From Cepaea nemoralis (lineage: Eukaryota; Mollusca; Gastropoda; Stylommatophora; Helicidae), in the NCBI GenBank assembly GCA_014155875.1, contig JACEFZ010011719.1:89501-153500 (forward strand): a stretch of DNA of 64,000 nt, in the 5' to 3' direction. Below the pieces are notes generated by a model. It was given only the letters and a program-made list of their open reading frames with translations. It had not been told where the DNA came from and searched no databases. Shown here piece by piece: positions 12,598 through 24,620 of this stretch. The position numbers and the translations under genes were made by a program. The stretch's first letter is position 1, and each line of letters begins with the position of its first letter.

Positions 12598-13019
12598 AAT
12601 GTTGAAAGTCGGTTAGACGATGTGGTAGAGGGTATTCAAGGGTTCAGTAAGGCAGACGTGGCTTTAAGAAAGGTCGACTTCATAACAGACACTGTTGGTT
12701 GGTTGCAGACTTGCCGCTATTGCAGCTGTGAAATGACAAAGTGTGATAGAGGTGGACAAAGTAAGCAATGTTATGTTAGCTAGACTTCGAGAACACTCTT
12801 TGTATTGTTGAAAGATGGACCAATGGAATGTTAGTGTAGCAGACATTGTGGTATAGAAAGTTGAAGATATCAGCCATGGGAAGTGGATCTTTGCTGACGA
12901 ATACTCAGATGATATTGAAACTATCCCAGGTGGAGCCACAGATTGCCCTAAATGTTGTTATGACTGTTTCATTAGAGCTCATGTGAAACGAAGGTTTGGC
13001 GTTGTTAGTGGTGCTACAT
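12598..13019 (+). pseudogene. Possible decayed Cys-rich coding remnant
   Basis: From about 12598 a plus-strand frame reads NVESRLDDVVEGIQ and later a cluster CRYCSCEMTKCD before a stop near 12780. A second frame from about 12818 (MDQWNVSVADIVV, stop, KVEDISHGKWIFADEYSDD) reaches a CPKCCYDC cluster and stops at 13020. The composition is protein-like and cysteines are paired as in zinc-binding sites, but stops and a frame change break it. It has a mirrored copy at about 11180-11600. I do not recognise the family. A spliced gene is the alternative. Confidence 0.3.
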
Positions 13020-13269
13020 AGAAAAGTTGTGAAGTTATCTATGAAAGACAGAGACACTTTGCGTTAGAAAAAAAAAAAAAAAAAAACCAAGAGTGTGAAG
13101 AGCTGGGTGATTAGTATGCATAAGTGCTTCTTTAGTGGATACTCTGGACTGATAAGTTGAAACTTTCGGTAATGTAAAAGAGGGAAAGTGTTGACGTTGA
13201 TGATTATGTCTTGTGAAATGTCTGTTCAGATAAAAGTTCAAGACACGTTTGACATAACTACAGAAGCAA

Positions 13270-15600
13270 TATTTGTTCCTACGTTTTTTATAAGTTTACA
13301 CGAGATATTTATAAACTTTGGTCGAGATGTTTCATGTTTTGACCAACATTTTTCCCCCTTTGGTTAACACACTTTCTTAGTTCGGTCAACATATTTCATA
13401 GTTTAGCCCATATATTTTTCCCTTTTGGTTAACAAATTTTCTTACTTTTCAGAAGTTTGGTGTACGTTTTTCTTTACTTGGTCAATATTTGTCTCATTAG
13501 GTTAACACATTTTCCTAAGTTTTATAAGTTTTGAGTAACTTTTTTTCTTCAATTGGGCGATATTTTTCTCATTAGGTTAACACATTTTCCTAAGTTTTAT
13601 AAGTTTTGTGTAACTTTTTTCTTCACTTGGGCGATATTTTTCTCATTAGGTTAACACATTTTCCTCCTTTTCATAAGTATGGTTGAGATATTTCTCCACT
13701 TGGCCAATATTTTTCCCATTTGGTTAACACATTTTCCTCCTTTTCATAAGTATGGTTGAGATATTTCTCCACTTGGTCAATATTTTTCCCATTTGGTTAA
13801 CAAATTTTCTTACTTTTCAGAAGTTTGGTGTACGTTTTTCTTTACTTGGTCAATATTTTTTCTCATTAGGTTAACACATTTTCCTAAGTTTTATAAGTTT
13901 TGTGTAACTTTTTTCTTCAATTGGGCGATATTTTTCTCATTAGGTTAACACATTTTCCTAAGTTTTATAAGTTTTGTGTAAATTTTTTCTTCACTTGGGC
14001 GATATTTTCTCATTAGGTTAACGCATTTTCCTAAGTTTTATAAGTTTTGTGTAACTTTTTTCTTCACTTGGGCGATATTTTCTCATTAGGTTAACACATT
14101 TTCCTCCTTTTCATAAGTATGGTTGAGATATTTCTCCACTTGGTCAATATTTTTCCCATTTGGTTAACAAATTTTCTTACTTTTCAGAAGTTTGGTGTAC
14201 GTTTTTCTTTACTTGGTCAATATTTTTCTCATTAGGTTAACACATTTTCCTAAGTTTTATAAGTTTTGTGTAACTTTTTTCTTCAATTGGGCGGTATTTT
14301 TCTCATTAGGTTAACACATTTTCCTAAGTTTTATAAGTTTTGTGTAAATTTTTTCTTCACTTGGGCGATATTTTCTCATTAGGTTAACGCATTTTCCTAA
14401 GTTTTATAAGTTTTGTGTAACTTTTTTCTTCACTTGGGCGATATTTTCTCATTAGGTTAACACATTTTCCTCCTTTTCATAAGTATGGTTGCGATATTTC
14501 TCCACTTGGCCAATATTTTTCACATTTGGTTAAGAAATTTTCTTACTTTTCAGAAGTTTGGTGTACGTTTTTCTTTACTTGGTCAATATTTTTCTCATTA
14601 GGTTAACACATTTTCCTAAGTTTTATAAGTTTTGTGTAAATTTTTTCTTCACTTGGGCGATATTTTCTCATTAGGTTAACGCATTTTCCTAAGTTTTATA
14701 AGTTTTGTGTAACTTTTTTCTTCACTTGGGCGATATTTTCTCATTAGGTTAACACATTTTCCTCCTTTTCATAAGTATGGTTGAGATATTTCTCCACTTG
14801 GCCAATATTTTTCCCATTTGGTTAAGAAATTTTCTTACTTTTCAGAAGTTTGGTGTACGTTTTTCTTTACTTGGTCAATATTTTTCTCATTAGGTTAACA
14901 CATTTTTCTAAGTTTTATAAGTTTTGTGTAACTTTTTTTCTTCAATTGGGCGATATTTTTCTCATTAGGTTAACACATTTTCCTAAGTTTTATAAGTTTT
15001 GTGTAATTTTTTTCTTCACTTGGGCGATATTTTCTCATTAGGTTAACACATTTCCCCAAGTTTTATAAGTTTTGTGTAATTTTTTTCTTCAATTGGTCGA
15101 TATTTTTCTCATTAGGTTAACACATTTTCCTAAGTTTTATAAGTTTTGTGTAACTTTTTTCTTCAATTGGGCGATATTTTTCTCATTAGGTTAACACATT
15201 TTCCTAAGTTTTATAAGAATGGATGAGATATTTCTTCACTTGGCCAATATTTTTCCCATTAGGTTAACACATTTTCCTCCTTTTCATAAGTATGGTTGAG
15301 ATATTTATAATATTAGTTGTAACATGTCTTTACTTGGACAATATTTTTCACATTTGGTTAATAAAGTTTCCTACATTTTAAAAGTTTGGATGCGATATTT
15401 CTTTACTTGACCAATATTTTTCATCTTTGGCTAACAAATGTTCCTACTTTAGTCGACATATTTTCCTTTTTTCCTACTTTTCATGAGTTTGGTCGAGATA
15501 TTTCTGAATTTGGTCAGCCTTTTTTATATTTTGGTTACCCTTTTTCTTAGTGTTATTGACATATTTCTTGACTTTGTCCTCAATATGTAACATTTTCTCA
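13270..15600. repeat. 73-bp satellite array, right arm
   Basis: Reverse complement of the left-arm array, with the same three unit variants and higher-order period but fewer copies. The diverged outer edge (15300-15600) corresponds to 7440-7740 in the left arm. Confidence 0.9.
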
Positions 15601-15738
15601 CCACATGGCAACTATATACACCGTCAACACGAAAGGAAATCAACAAACAACACACTGTTATAGTTTATACCTGTTTATTTACAGTACTTTTTTAACAAGA
15701 AAAAAATATCAAAACATAATGTCATTATACGAAATGCT

Positions 15739-16617
15739 TCAGCTACCTATCGGATGTTCAGTGATGTGATATACATAGAAACTAGTCGCGGGTATTGTCT
15801 CTACCAGGTACTTAGTGTCGGGTCTGTTGTGTAGGGCGTTATTGAACATGTCACTATCCTGGACTATGGCTGTAAAGTCATCAAAGTCTTGCTCGTTGTT
15901 TACTAAAAAGGGTACGTCAAGTTCACAGGCGTTGTTTGATGATGAATGGTAAAATCTAAGTTCTTTCGTTTCCTTATGTCTTAAAATCATGTGATGGCTA
16001 TAATTTACCTTAAAGCGGCATGTCTGACTACTAAAAACTGGTTTTAATGTCTCGGTCCAGTCTATTGGTTGTACTGCGTCTGGTCGGTGAAAAAAGTTGT
16101 AGGTCGCTATATGTTTGTTGATGTTCTGATGTGTCCTAAGGGCTGCCCAGTTGTCTCTATATGTCTGTTGGATGTCGTCGTCGTCGGGGAGTTTGTCTAA
16201 GGTCTTTAGTTCCTCATCTATCTCTACTTCCTCATCTATCTCTATGTCGGCTTCCTCTGCTGCCACTTGCTCGTTATCGTGTTTATGGTTTTTTGATGGT
16301 TGTGTGTCTGCTGGTGCTTTTCTTTTGCATGATGCGGGTGTAGTATCCGTGTTTGTTGTTGAGAGTGTATTGTTCGTGTTTGCTGTTGATGGTGTAGTGT
16401 CCGTGCTTGCTGCGGGTGTTGTTGTTGATGAAGTCTGGTGATGTGTTTTTATATGGTATTTTAGGTTGTCTTTTCTGTTGTATAGATTGCCACAGAGGTG
16501 GCATGTATGAGTTGTGGTTTTGTGTGCGGTGTTAATGTGACGTGTAAGATTGCGGTTTTTTGTAAAGTTTTTACCACAGGTGTGACATAGATAGCTATTT
16601 TTCTGACTGGTGGCCAT
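15739..16617 (-). CDS. Two-C2H2-finger protein, possibly a truncated DNA-polymerase-like N-terminus
   Basis: A 292-residue frame starts at ATG 16617; a second ATG three bases on has the better context (A at -3, G at +4). A 16-residue upstream extension would need a TTG start. Finger 1 is C12-C15-H28-H33, finger 2 C40-C43-H56-H60. Residues 62-97 are Ser/Thr/Asn-rich, KRK follows near 100, and 118-148 are very acidic. The last 140 residues look conserved, with FKVNYSHHMILRHKETKELR and RPDTKYLV. From memory, this finger-plus-conserved-block arrangement resembles N-termini of large multi-copy animal proteins that continue into a family-B DNA polymerase. If so, this copy stops well short, after EHPIGS, and keeps no catalytic part. 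That is inference. It is the best candidate for a protein expressed by the palindromic element. Confidence 0.7.
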   Translation of the reverse strand: MATSQKNSYLCHTCGKNFTKNRNLTRHINTAHKTTTHTCHLCGNLYNRKDNLKYHIKTHHQTSSTTTPAASTDTTPSTANTNNTLSTTNTDTTPASCKRKAPADTQPSKNHKHDNEQVAAEEADIEIDEEVEIDEELKTLDKLPDDDDIQQTYRDNWAALRTHQNINKHIATYNFFHRPDAVQPIDWTETLKPVFSSQTCRFKVNYSHHMILRHKETKELRFYHSSSNNACELDVPFLVNNEQDFDDFTAIVQDSDMFNNALHNRPDTKYLVETIPATSFYVYHITEHPIGS

Positions 16618-19000
16618 CATGATAGAAAAAATGTAGTAGTATTTGATGATACGGTGATAAAGCAATAAGTTGGTTCCAGTAGCTGATGTGTGAGTTGTGA
16701 TACTACGACAATATTATCCAACACAGTTATCGCTTGTGGTATTAGATAACGATTCAGTGACAGCGCAATAATCTCGTGTCGCTGTAATGACTAAGGTATA
16801 GTGATCAACCACAATATGTTTTGTGTAGCTTCCTGTAGTTTTTTTTTTTTTTCACGTTTTCGCAAGTCGTTGTAAGCACTGGTCGCCAAATAGCTGTGAA
16901 GAAGGGTAAAATCATTATATTTTACATTTTTTTTCACAACCATAAGACAATCATGACTATAGTATATCTACAGAAATTATTTCATATCACATAACTTTTA
17001 AGACATATTAAAGGAATATTTTGATCTTTTGCTGTCCCTTGTAGTAAAATATTTATTTGTTTCTGTTGATCCCGTCCATACAATGGGTCTTCTCCATGAC
17101 TATATGCTTTTCCTCTTGTGCTAGCAGCGGCTTGTTTCGTAATGCTGTTCTTTGTGTTATTTATATGGCATATCAAGGTGTACTATACTAATGAGCAAAG
17201 GTGAATATGCCCCCTAATACCTAGGAGTGAAATATTTAGTGTTGCTCCTTTAGTGAAAAACAATGGTGACTGCAGACCAATAATTTGTGGTAGACTGTCA
17301 GAGATTTCTTTTTTCTTGTATGTACCTCTGTAAGGTAGCTTTTTCCTGGTTATGTCAGCAAATTTTCACTCTGGTGAAACGATAAAGATTTTTTTTTTTT
17401 TTTTACACAAGGGATATCATATTGTAAGCTTTACATGAATTTGACACCACATATTTGATTTTATGTAGCCTTGGCACAATGTGAAGAGACACATTATTTT
17501 TAGACCGTGTATCTTAGTGATTTACATTGATACATTAGTGACCACAGAGAATGACTCTAAGTTGTCCTGTGGCTGCAAGTTTTTCACTCAGACAGCTCAG
17601 TTTGTGTCAGCACCTTTTCACTCTGGAGAACCAGTGTACTTTAATGAGCGGATATATGATCCATAAATACTGAATAGTTGAATACATGATACATCCTGTT
17701 TCATATACATAAGTTAGTGCGCAGAAAGATGACGTCCTTGTGGCTGGTTACGTAATTAGTGACCATAGATCCTTGTCTTACACTGTTCAATACACTTAGT
17801 GGAGATAGGAGAGACAAGTAGATGACTTGATCCCCCTACTACACATACCTCTGTGAGTGACAGAATTGCGTTGCTCCAACACTGCGTGGTTGATGTGTCT
17901 TCTCTTATGTTCAAATCTGTCGAACCAGAATCAGGATACTTTTAGTGAACAGAAAACGGAAAACATAAAAACATGGTTGATATACTTTAGTGAAAAACAC
18001 ACTTGTTCATATGTATACATTACATAGTTAGAATGCACCACATCATCTACCATCACTTACCCTACATCATAGACAGCATAAGGACGACCGAGAAACAGAC
18101 ACTCACATAGATTGACACAAAGTGGTTAGTAGGTCACCTGTGCTTTCAGTAGTCATCTACATATATTATTATTGTATAAACCCGTATTCACCACAGTATA
18201 CTAGTATAGCGTTAATTTCCGTGGTAAGAGCGTCAGTTTGCCGACTACTAGCTAGTATTTATCGCCGTTGTACTATGCTGGTATGATCTGAGAGACTACT
18301 ACATCGTATAGCGACTCTGTATATCACACTCTACTTTCCACAGCTGTTTCTTTAGTGAGGTATTTTCGATAGCCCTTGTTGCAAACACAGTGTCCTTAGC
18401 CGACATTTGAGCTCCTTTATAATGACGTTGAGTCAAACTATACAACAACCAGTGCAATCCGGTTAGACGTATACAGTAAAACACCTAGATATTCTCATTA
18501 AAACATGTATAGTCAGAGGTTTGTATCGTTATACAGTGGTCTTACCATGTGTTGATTTAGAGTGTTTACAGTCCCACCCCCAAAAACATGGCTGGGCATG
18601 TATACCGTGGTTAGGTCACGCTGAGTCATTCATGGTTTTCCCCAAAACATGTCTGAATACGTTCAATCATGTTCACCGCCGACATCGCCTTGCGCTGAGT
18701 CACCCAGGAGCTCACCTTCAAGTCAGCCGACTATGAGTTCATGCTTCAGTTTTTACTATGAGCCTTAACCTCGGGTGTTCTAATATTGCTGTCGGAGTAT
18801 TTATCTAGCAACCCTGCCCCTCGTCTACCCGTAACAAGGATCAGAAGTACTTATCTAACCTTTCCTCCATTCTCTCACCTCTTAACAACGAATTTCACTA
18901 ATCCATACTCACTACATTCAATACTATCGGCCATCCTTACCTTTTTAAGGTTTTCATTTGTAACTCGTATGATGACAGTGAATAAACCGTTACGACTCTC
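16618..19000. other. Right-arm DNA without recognised gene
   Basis: Mirror of about 4020-6413. Short frames only. A GC-rich patch follows near 19050-19170, in which GGTTCGAACC (near 19073) resembles a tRNA B box on both strands; no tRNA fold is apparent around it. Confidence 0.4.
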
Positions 19001-19593
19001 TACATACCATATACCAACCCTACTTACCTTTTACTTATCACGGTTTTCCTATGACACTCGGCGCGGCTCGTGGGTTCGAACCCCTTCGCCCCACCCCATG
19101 CGCCGCCCCCTTCGCACCCCACCCCGGCGTGCCCACCCTACGTTCACCCGCACCCTAGACGCTCCCGCGGAGATACACTGTACCCCTAAACCTTACACAG
19201 CCCCAATGTATTGTTGATAGTCTTACGCCCGGCCCTATATAGATAAAATAGATGAGAAAAATAAAAGGGAAAGAAACCGAGGAAGAGCACTGTAACCCTA
19301 ATACACATTCAATCACATGCTGTTAGTTTTTAAGCCCCGCCCACTACAACAATAATTAACAGTAATCATTACATTTAAAAAAAAATAAATAAATAAATTC
19401 TCAACCCAAAAAAAGGGAGGTAATAACGCAAGAAAGCATTATATTATGTATTCCTGAGTTATATCCCTTGCCCCGAAGGAGTCGCTTTTTGACGTCACGG
19501 CTCAGGAGCTATACTTTTTATATAAGGATTTTACTAGGTCAATCCTAAGGATTACTCCTGAAATAATACTTAGTTAGGACGTAACCCACTACT

Positions 19594-19920
<327 letters not shown>

Positions 19921-19921
<1 letters not shown>

Positions 19922-20132
19922 GTGTTATGTTCCTATAGCTGTGTAAAATGGACACTGCAGACGATGTTGTCAGTATCGAACCAACGGTCTTACACCTCAC
20001 AAACTTGTAGGACACCAATTTCGGAAGGTTAGGTGAACGCTGAACAAAGTCCCTCTTCGAGGGGTAGAAGGAATTTGAACCACTCGGCCGACGGGCGAGT
20101 ACTTTAGCCACTCTGTTACAGCCACTCACTCC
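19921..20132 (-). repeat. tRNA-derived SINE
   Basis: On the minus strand from about 20132 there is TGGCTGTAACAGAGTGG (A-box-like) and GTTCAAATTCC (B box) about 40 bp later. The body runs left toward the CA repeat. No target duplication identified. Confidence 0.55.
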
Positions 20133-20520
20133 CATTGATAGAATTATAGGGGTATACTTAATCGATTCAATGCCAAACAAAATATAGATTTGTACCAAAC
20201 ATGTTACACAGTCAAATTAAAGTATTATAATGTAAATTTCCTTTCACTGAGCACTGAAATTGCGGAAGACACAACGAAACAAAACAAATAACACAATGAA
20301 CATAGTAAGGCGATATATCGTCCTTCTGTTTGAATGAGAGGTCACATTTGGCGATATATTATCTTTCGGCACTGAAACAATTAACCATTAACACGGACGC
20401 TACAATTCGTGACACTTAATGCTGTTGGTGTGCTACATGTGTCTGTAGAAACACATTTCCCTTTTATAAAACGTGTCCGTAATATTGTAGATCTGTAGTG
20501 ATATAATTATATGCATAATT

Positions 20521-20735
20521 ATGGGAGCAGCAGTAGCGTGGTGGCTCCATGCCGGGTCGGTGGTCATGGGTTCGAATTCGATCCAGACGGATTTGTAAAA
20601 TTGGCATGGGCTTCCGTGTGGATCCAGCATATAACGGGTACCATGAAATATCTTTGGATGATAAGGTGGTCTGTGTGATGTTAACCACATCATCCCTCGT
20701 GTCCGATCGGTCTATAATAATATAGGTTTAGCACC
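20521..20735 (+). repeat. tRNA-derived SINE
   Basis: The head has TAGCGTGGTGG and GGGTTCGAATTC, correctly spaced as A and B boxes. The body, with CTTCCGTGTGGATCCAGC, extends to about 20735. It differs from the family with the TTGCCATTG core. Confidence 0.6.
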
Positions 20736-20802
20736 ACATACCTAGTACTTGTTAAGGAATGAAAAGGATAATGTACTTATTTGCATTAGCTGTAACTGTA
20801 AT

Positions 20803-21095
20803 GGAGACGTGGTCGCATAGTGGTTAGTGCGCTGCCTGCTAAGACAATGGTCGGGGTTCAATCTCTCACAGAGACAGGATCATTTGTTCCAACCAGTACG
20901 GCTCTGGGATAGGTCCAGATTCATCAACGTGAGTGCCAGACTGGTTTCTGGGATTTGTCTGAGAAAGAAAGGCGACTTGAAAGGAAATTGGTCACCCCAC
21001 CTCATATGTCTTAACCTAGAACATGTGAATGCACTTCACATCCCAAACGGCGGTATCTGGTATTGGACTACTTCTCTTTATTATGTAACGGCTAC
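20803..21095 (+). repeat. tRNA-derived SINE
   Basis: GTGGTCGCATAGTGGTTAG and GGGGTTCAATCTC mark A and B boxes. The body includes GGAAATTGGTCACCCCACC. The open frame 20827-21147 is not a gene. Confidence 0.6.
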
Positions 21096-22059
21096 AGTGA
21101 CGTCTGGAGATACTTTTAGGTCTAAATGGAATTCACTAAGATGCTGAAATAGGGCATGAAAATTTCTGTCAATACAAAGGAGGTAACAATGGAAAAAAGA
21201 AGGCGCCTTTTTGAAAAATTTATGCAACAAAAGCGCTTGGGAAATAAAAAACTGGAAAACAATGTCTATTTGCTTTCATAACTGAGGCGGGCAAGAGAAA
21301 GCCTTCGTCGGCCGTGAGGTATTTGCGAGGATCACAATAGAATTTGTCATGTTTGTTTGTGGCGACATTCTTGTCACTCCGCACCTGGCAGACTAAGTCT
21401 TTTGTCATTGCAAGAACTCTCCAGGATGAACTATTCAAGCAAAAATCAGCAGAAGACGCTCAGGGAATGGTCATGTTTACATTCATAATCTGTGTTTGCT
21501 GTGGCTGGGTCTGTGTGATTGTTTCTTTAGTGTGTTTTGTTTGTGCGTGAGATAAATCTGTCTCTTCAACCCGTTTTAGAATTTCTAGTTTTTCTTCAAC
21601 ATTTATATCTGCTTGTTTGTCTGTCTGTTTCACTTGTTTTATGCGAACCAGAATGTAGACCCAGAGATTTTGCTCACTTCAAGTGGTCATTTTTTTTTTC
21701 TGCTGATGTTTATTGTCAAAGTACAATACTGAGATAACTCTAATTTTGAGAATAAAATCTCAGGCAGGGAGGAAAGAACAGATAAGACCATTTCGTAAAG
21801 ATGTTATGTTTTCCCTCAAAGCAAGATTACATTCATAGATAGGAAACCTCCCAAACTGAGAGTCAGGAATAGAACTGGTAATCTCATATTATATACTACA
21901 TCGCAGTGAATATGAATTATGTAACACTTGAAGGCCCTGCGAGTGGCAGAGCTGTTACAATTACTAATTAACCTCTTCGTTCCATCCTTATGGATAATCA
22001 TATGCTAATAATCGTAAGCTCTTTCGTGTTTTTTTCTTTTGTTGTTTTGCTCGTTCGCT
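21096..22059. other. No recognised gene
   Basis: Short frames only, none with family resemblance. Poly-T stretches lie near 21690 and 22030. Confidence 0.4.
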
Positions 22060-22215
22060 TTAAACTCCAGCGTAGTCTATACTTGTACCACTACTGCTAC
22101 TATTATTTGCTACTTTTAGTCAGTGCACTGGACTGATTTTTGCGTGAGAGTTAACTTTCCCCATTACCAGTGTCCCTCACCATCGGTACTTCTGAGGTAC
22201 TTGTAATTTACTCCC
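22060..22215 (-). repeat. SINE fragment lacking its tRNA head
   Basis: Shares GTAGTCTATAC, GGACTG and CAGAGGTACTTGTAATTTAC-type blocks with the fuller copy at 26575-26850. The tRNA-like head seen there is absent here. Confidence 0.5.
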
Positions 22216-22414
22216 CCAATTCAGCTGACCGGTGTATAAAATGAACCCCCCACGCCGTGGTCAGACGAGAGAGTTAGAGCCCTTTAAACCCTTCAATCAT
22301 ACCAGCCCGACCCATCTGTTATTTTGAAAAAAAAAGAGAATTATGAGCTTGAAGGGTTAAGGTAATAACAGTCTAGTTTCGTAGAAGTGAAATAACTGCT
22401 TGGGTTTGTAGTGT

Positions 22415-22790
22415 TATTCAGTACAAAACTAGTTACATTGTTCGGTTTAGAGTCCGTTACATTATTTCGTACAGGGCTGTTTGCATTGTTCGGCACAGAG
22501 CTATTGACATTATGTGTACAGAGTTTCTTACTTTATTCTGTGCAGAGCTACTTACATCGTTCGGTACAGAATTAGTTACATTGTTCAGTACAGAATTAGT
22601 TACATTCTGCGGTACAGAGCTAGTTACATCGTTCGGTACAGAGCTAGTTACATTGTTTGGTACAGAGCTAGTTACATCGTTCGGTACAGAGCTAGTTACA
22701 TCGTTCGGTACAGAGCTAGTTACATCGTTCGGTACAGAGCTAGTTACATTGTTTGGTACAGAGCTAATACATTGTGCCGTATACAACTAG
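22415..22790. repeat. 24-bp minisatellite, about 16 copies
   Basis: The unit TCGGTACAGAGCTAGTTACA plus four variable bases repeats every 24 bp. Being 8 codons long it keeps frames open on both strands (an 8-residue SVPNDVTS-type repeat on the minus strand). No start context or flanking exon supports translation. Confidence 0.9.
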
Positions 22791-23346
22791 GTTCTTTGCT
22801 CGATACAGAAATTGTTACATTGAACCACTGGGACGGGGTGTGGAGGTATGGCGTTGGTGTTTCATTGTTGGCCTTTATACAATCCAAAGCCTCGCTCCAA
22901 ATTCATGTGGTTTATCCTGGGAAAGAGACAGTAGCCTGACTAATTAAGGGAAGATAGACCATCGTCCTTCCTGTGATTAAATATTCAGAGGACGTTAAAC
23001 ACGACAAACAGCAAGCGATTATCAGCAGTTTCCCGGGATGGTGTAGACACTCAGCACCAACGTCTTGCAATCACCGTTTGAAGATCTCATGGGCATGTTC
23101 GGAATGAGTATTATTTGCGTACAGAAACTGAAGCGATGTCTCAGTCGTACTCTTGTGAACAATTCCTATCGACAATACACTTGGACAAATTGTTGTTATC
23201 TTCACAGTAGACAACTTAGCCACAGCGTCAAATGTATTGCTATCAAAATATTGCGGTACTCATGTTTTGTTTGTAAGTTCCACATATAATCAACACTGTC
23301 ATTGTAAACAACGATAACAGCTGCAAAACTCCGAGCGCTAAATTAT
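22791..23346. other. No recognised gene
   Basis: Intergenic-looking sequence. A block near 22950-23030 resembles dispersed repeat tails but I cannot name it. Confidence 0.35.
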
Positions 23347-23486
23347 GAACACACACACACGCGCGCGCGCGCGCGCACACACACACACTCATACACGAGG
23401 TAGTATAGTATAGTAGCTTATGCGCATGTCTGGTAACGACGTGTTGTAGTGGTGGCTAACATGAATGACCGGTGACGTGTTGTTGT

Positions 23487-23551
<65 letters not shown>

Positions 23552-23562
23552 ACATCATCATC
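23347..23562. repeat. CA/CG tract and (ATC)n microsatellite
   Basis: Mixed CA/CG dinucleotides at 23347-23387 and an ATC run from about 23488 to 23562. The poly-Asp minus-strand frame is produced by the ATC run. Confidence 0.95.
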
Positions 23563-23741
23563 AGCACGTAGCATGTTGGTCAGTATGAGCGGTCGTGTTT
23601 CGCCATCTCGCTATTGTCACCAGTCTTTGAGCAGGTCTGTGTTCTTGTCCCAATAAGGCCATATGGCCGAGCCATCCAGGTATTAATCTCTCTGCTTTTT
23701 ACTTCGGTCACGTTAAAAGACACAATACTTTTATAAAAGAG

Positions 23742-23960
23742 GAGCCGCTGTCCGAGTGGCTAGAATGCCGGATTCTCCTTCTGGAGACACGGGTTCGAAT
23801 CCTCGGTAAGGTATGGATTTTTTTTTTCCTGTCGGGGTGTCAAATAAAACACCCAAAAAACCCTAGCCTGCACAGTTCACGGCGACTGCACTAGCCAGGC
23901 GGACTTAATTCCTCAGGCTCAAGACCCCTTGTCCTACATCGCAAGGTATTATAGGCAGTA
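23742..23960 (+). repeat. SINE with Ser/Leu-like tRNA head
   Basis: TGTCCGAGTGG and GGGTTCGAATCC are near-perfect A and B boxes. The flanks do not pair as an acceptor stem and the sequence runs on into poly-T and a unique body, so this is a SINE and not a tRNA gene. Confidence 0.65.
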
Positions 23961-23964
23961 AATG

Positions 23965-24165
23965 ACAGTGACATGACTTATAAAAACCATCCTGGAGGGC
24001 AAGGTTGAGGGCAAGCGAGCAAGGGGTAGACAACGATACAAGTGGGAAGATAACATCAAGAGATGGACGAACATCAGTCTGACAGAATGTACAGTCAGGG
24101 CGAGAGACAGACAGTCTTGGAGATCCATTGCAGCCAACCTTCATTGTGGAGACGGCACTTGATTG
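23965..24165 (+). pseudogene. LINE 3'-terminal coding fragment
   Basis: The frame reads ILEGKVEGKRARGRQRYKW, then a Trp-containing segment DRQSWRSIAANLHCGDGT and a stop near 24160. This is the usual last part of a LINE ORF downstream of RT. It is adjacent to a second LINE in opposite orientation. Confidence 0.65.
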
Positions 24166-24620
24166 GTTGACTGATTAATTAATTTCTCCTTGCTCTTTCT
24201 CAATCTCATATGTTTTTCTGTCCGGCCATTTTCCTCAGCAACCACATTTCCACACATTAGATGTTTCTCTGCTTATTGTCCATATTTCTCATGCATATAA
24301 CATTATAGGTTCTATGTAGCACTTCAATATTCCTTTTCTCTCTGCAGTTGACAGATTAATTTTGTGTGTGGTCAGTATGTTTTCTACCTGACTTTTCATG
24401 ACCTTCGCAAAGCGCTTCTTGTTGTAATCTCTGCCAGTCACCTTCCATCAGATGTTATGACTGCTCGGAGATTATTGTACCGTTTCACATGTTTGAGAAT
24501 TTCCCAACTTTTTTGGATGTTACATTATGGTATTGCTTTCTTCTTGTAGAAGACCATCACCTCTATTTTCTTACAATTTAATTCTAACCCTAGTTGTTCA
24601 CTGTGTACAACAATCATATA

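Larger units (their letters stand above)
3436..19593. mobile_element. 16.2-kb palindromic Maverick/Polinton-like element
   Basis: The element begins AGTAGTGGGTTACGTCC and ends with its reverse complement, flanked by CACCAT on both sides. Left arm 3436-12062 and right arm 12138-19593 are inverted copies, separated by 75 bp of unique DNA. Arms differ by about 1.1 kb of tandem repeat copy number and by scattered indels and substitutions. A 6-bp duplication and AG/CT termini are hallmarks of Maverick/Polinton transposons (established), but their inverted repeats are usually hundreds of bases, not 8 kb. No DNA polymerase core, integrase, protease, ATPase or capsid gene is visible, so it would be non-autonomous. 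Class assignment is inference. Alternatives are another large DNA transposon or a fold-back element. Confidence 0.7.
12138..19593 (-). repeat. Right arm of the palindrome
   Basis: Reverse complement of the left arm. It is shorter mainly because the 73-bp array has about 1.1 kb less, close to three 365-bp higher-order units. It retains the intact zinc-finger gene. Small differences from the left arm are spread along its length, so the arms are not one sequence copied by error within a single read. Confidence 0.85.

Noticed and set aside
19050..19110. tRNA at the GGTTCGAACC site in the palindrome arm
   Set aside because: The B-box-like word is self-complementary; no A box at proper distance and no cloverleaf seen.
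3436..19593. Palindrome as a sequencing or assembly fold-back artefact
   Set aside because: Both flanks are unique, a 6-bp duplication restores an interrupted reading frame, the centre is non-palindromic, and the arms differ in repeat number and in many small changes. It still deserves read-level confirmation.
22457..22790. Repeat protein SVPNDVTS or its complement
   Set aside because: A 24-bp minisatellite is open on both strands for arithmetic reasons.
23742..23818. Functional tRNA-Ser or tRNA-Leu gene
   Set aside because: A and B boxes are good, but the ends do not form an acceptor stem and the sequence continues as a SINE body.
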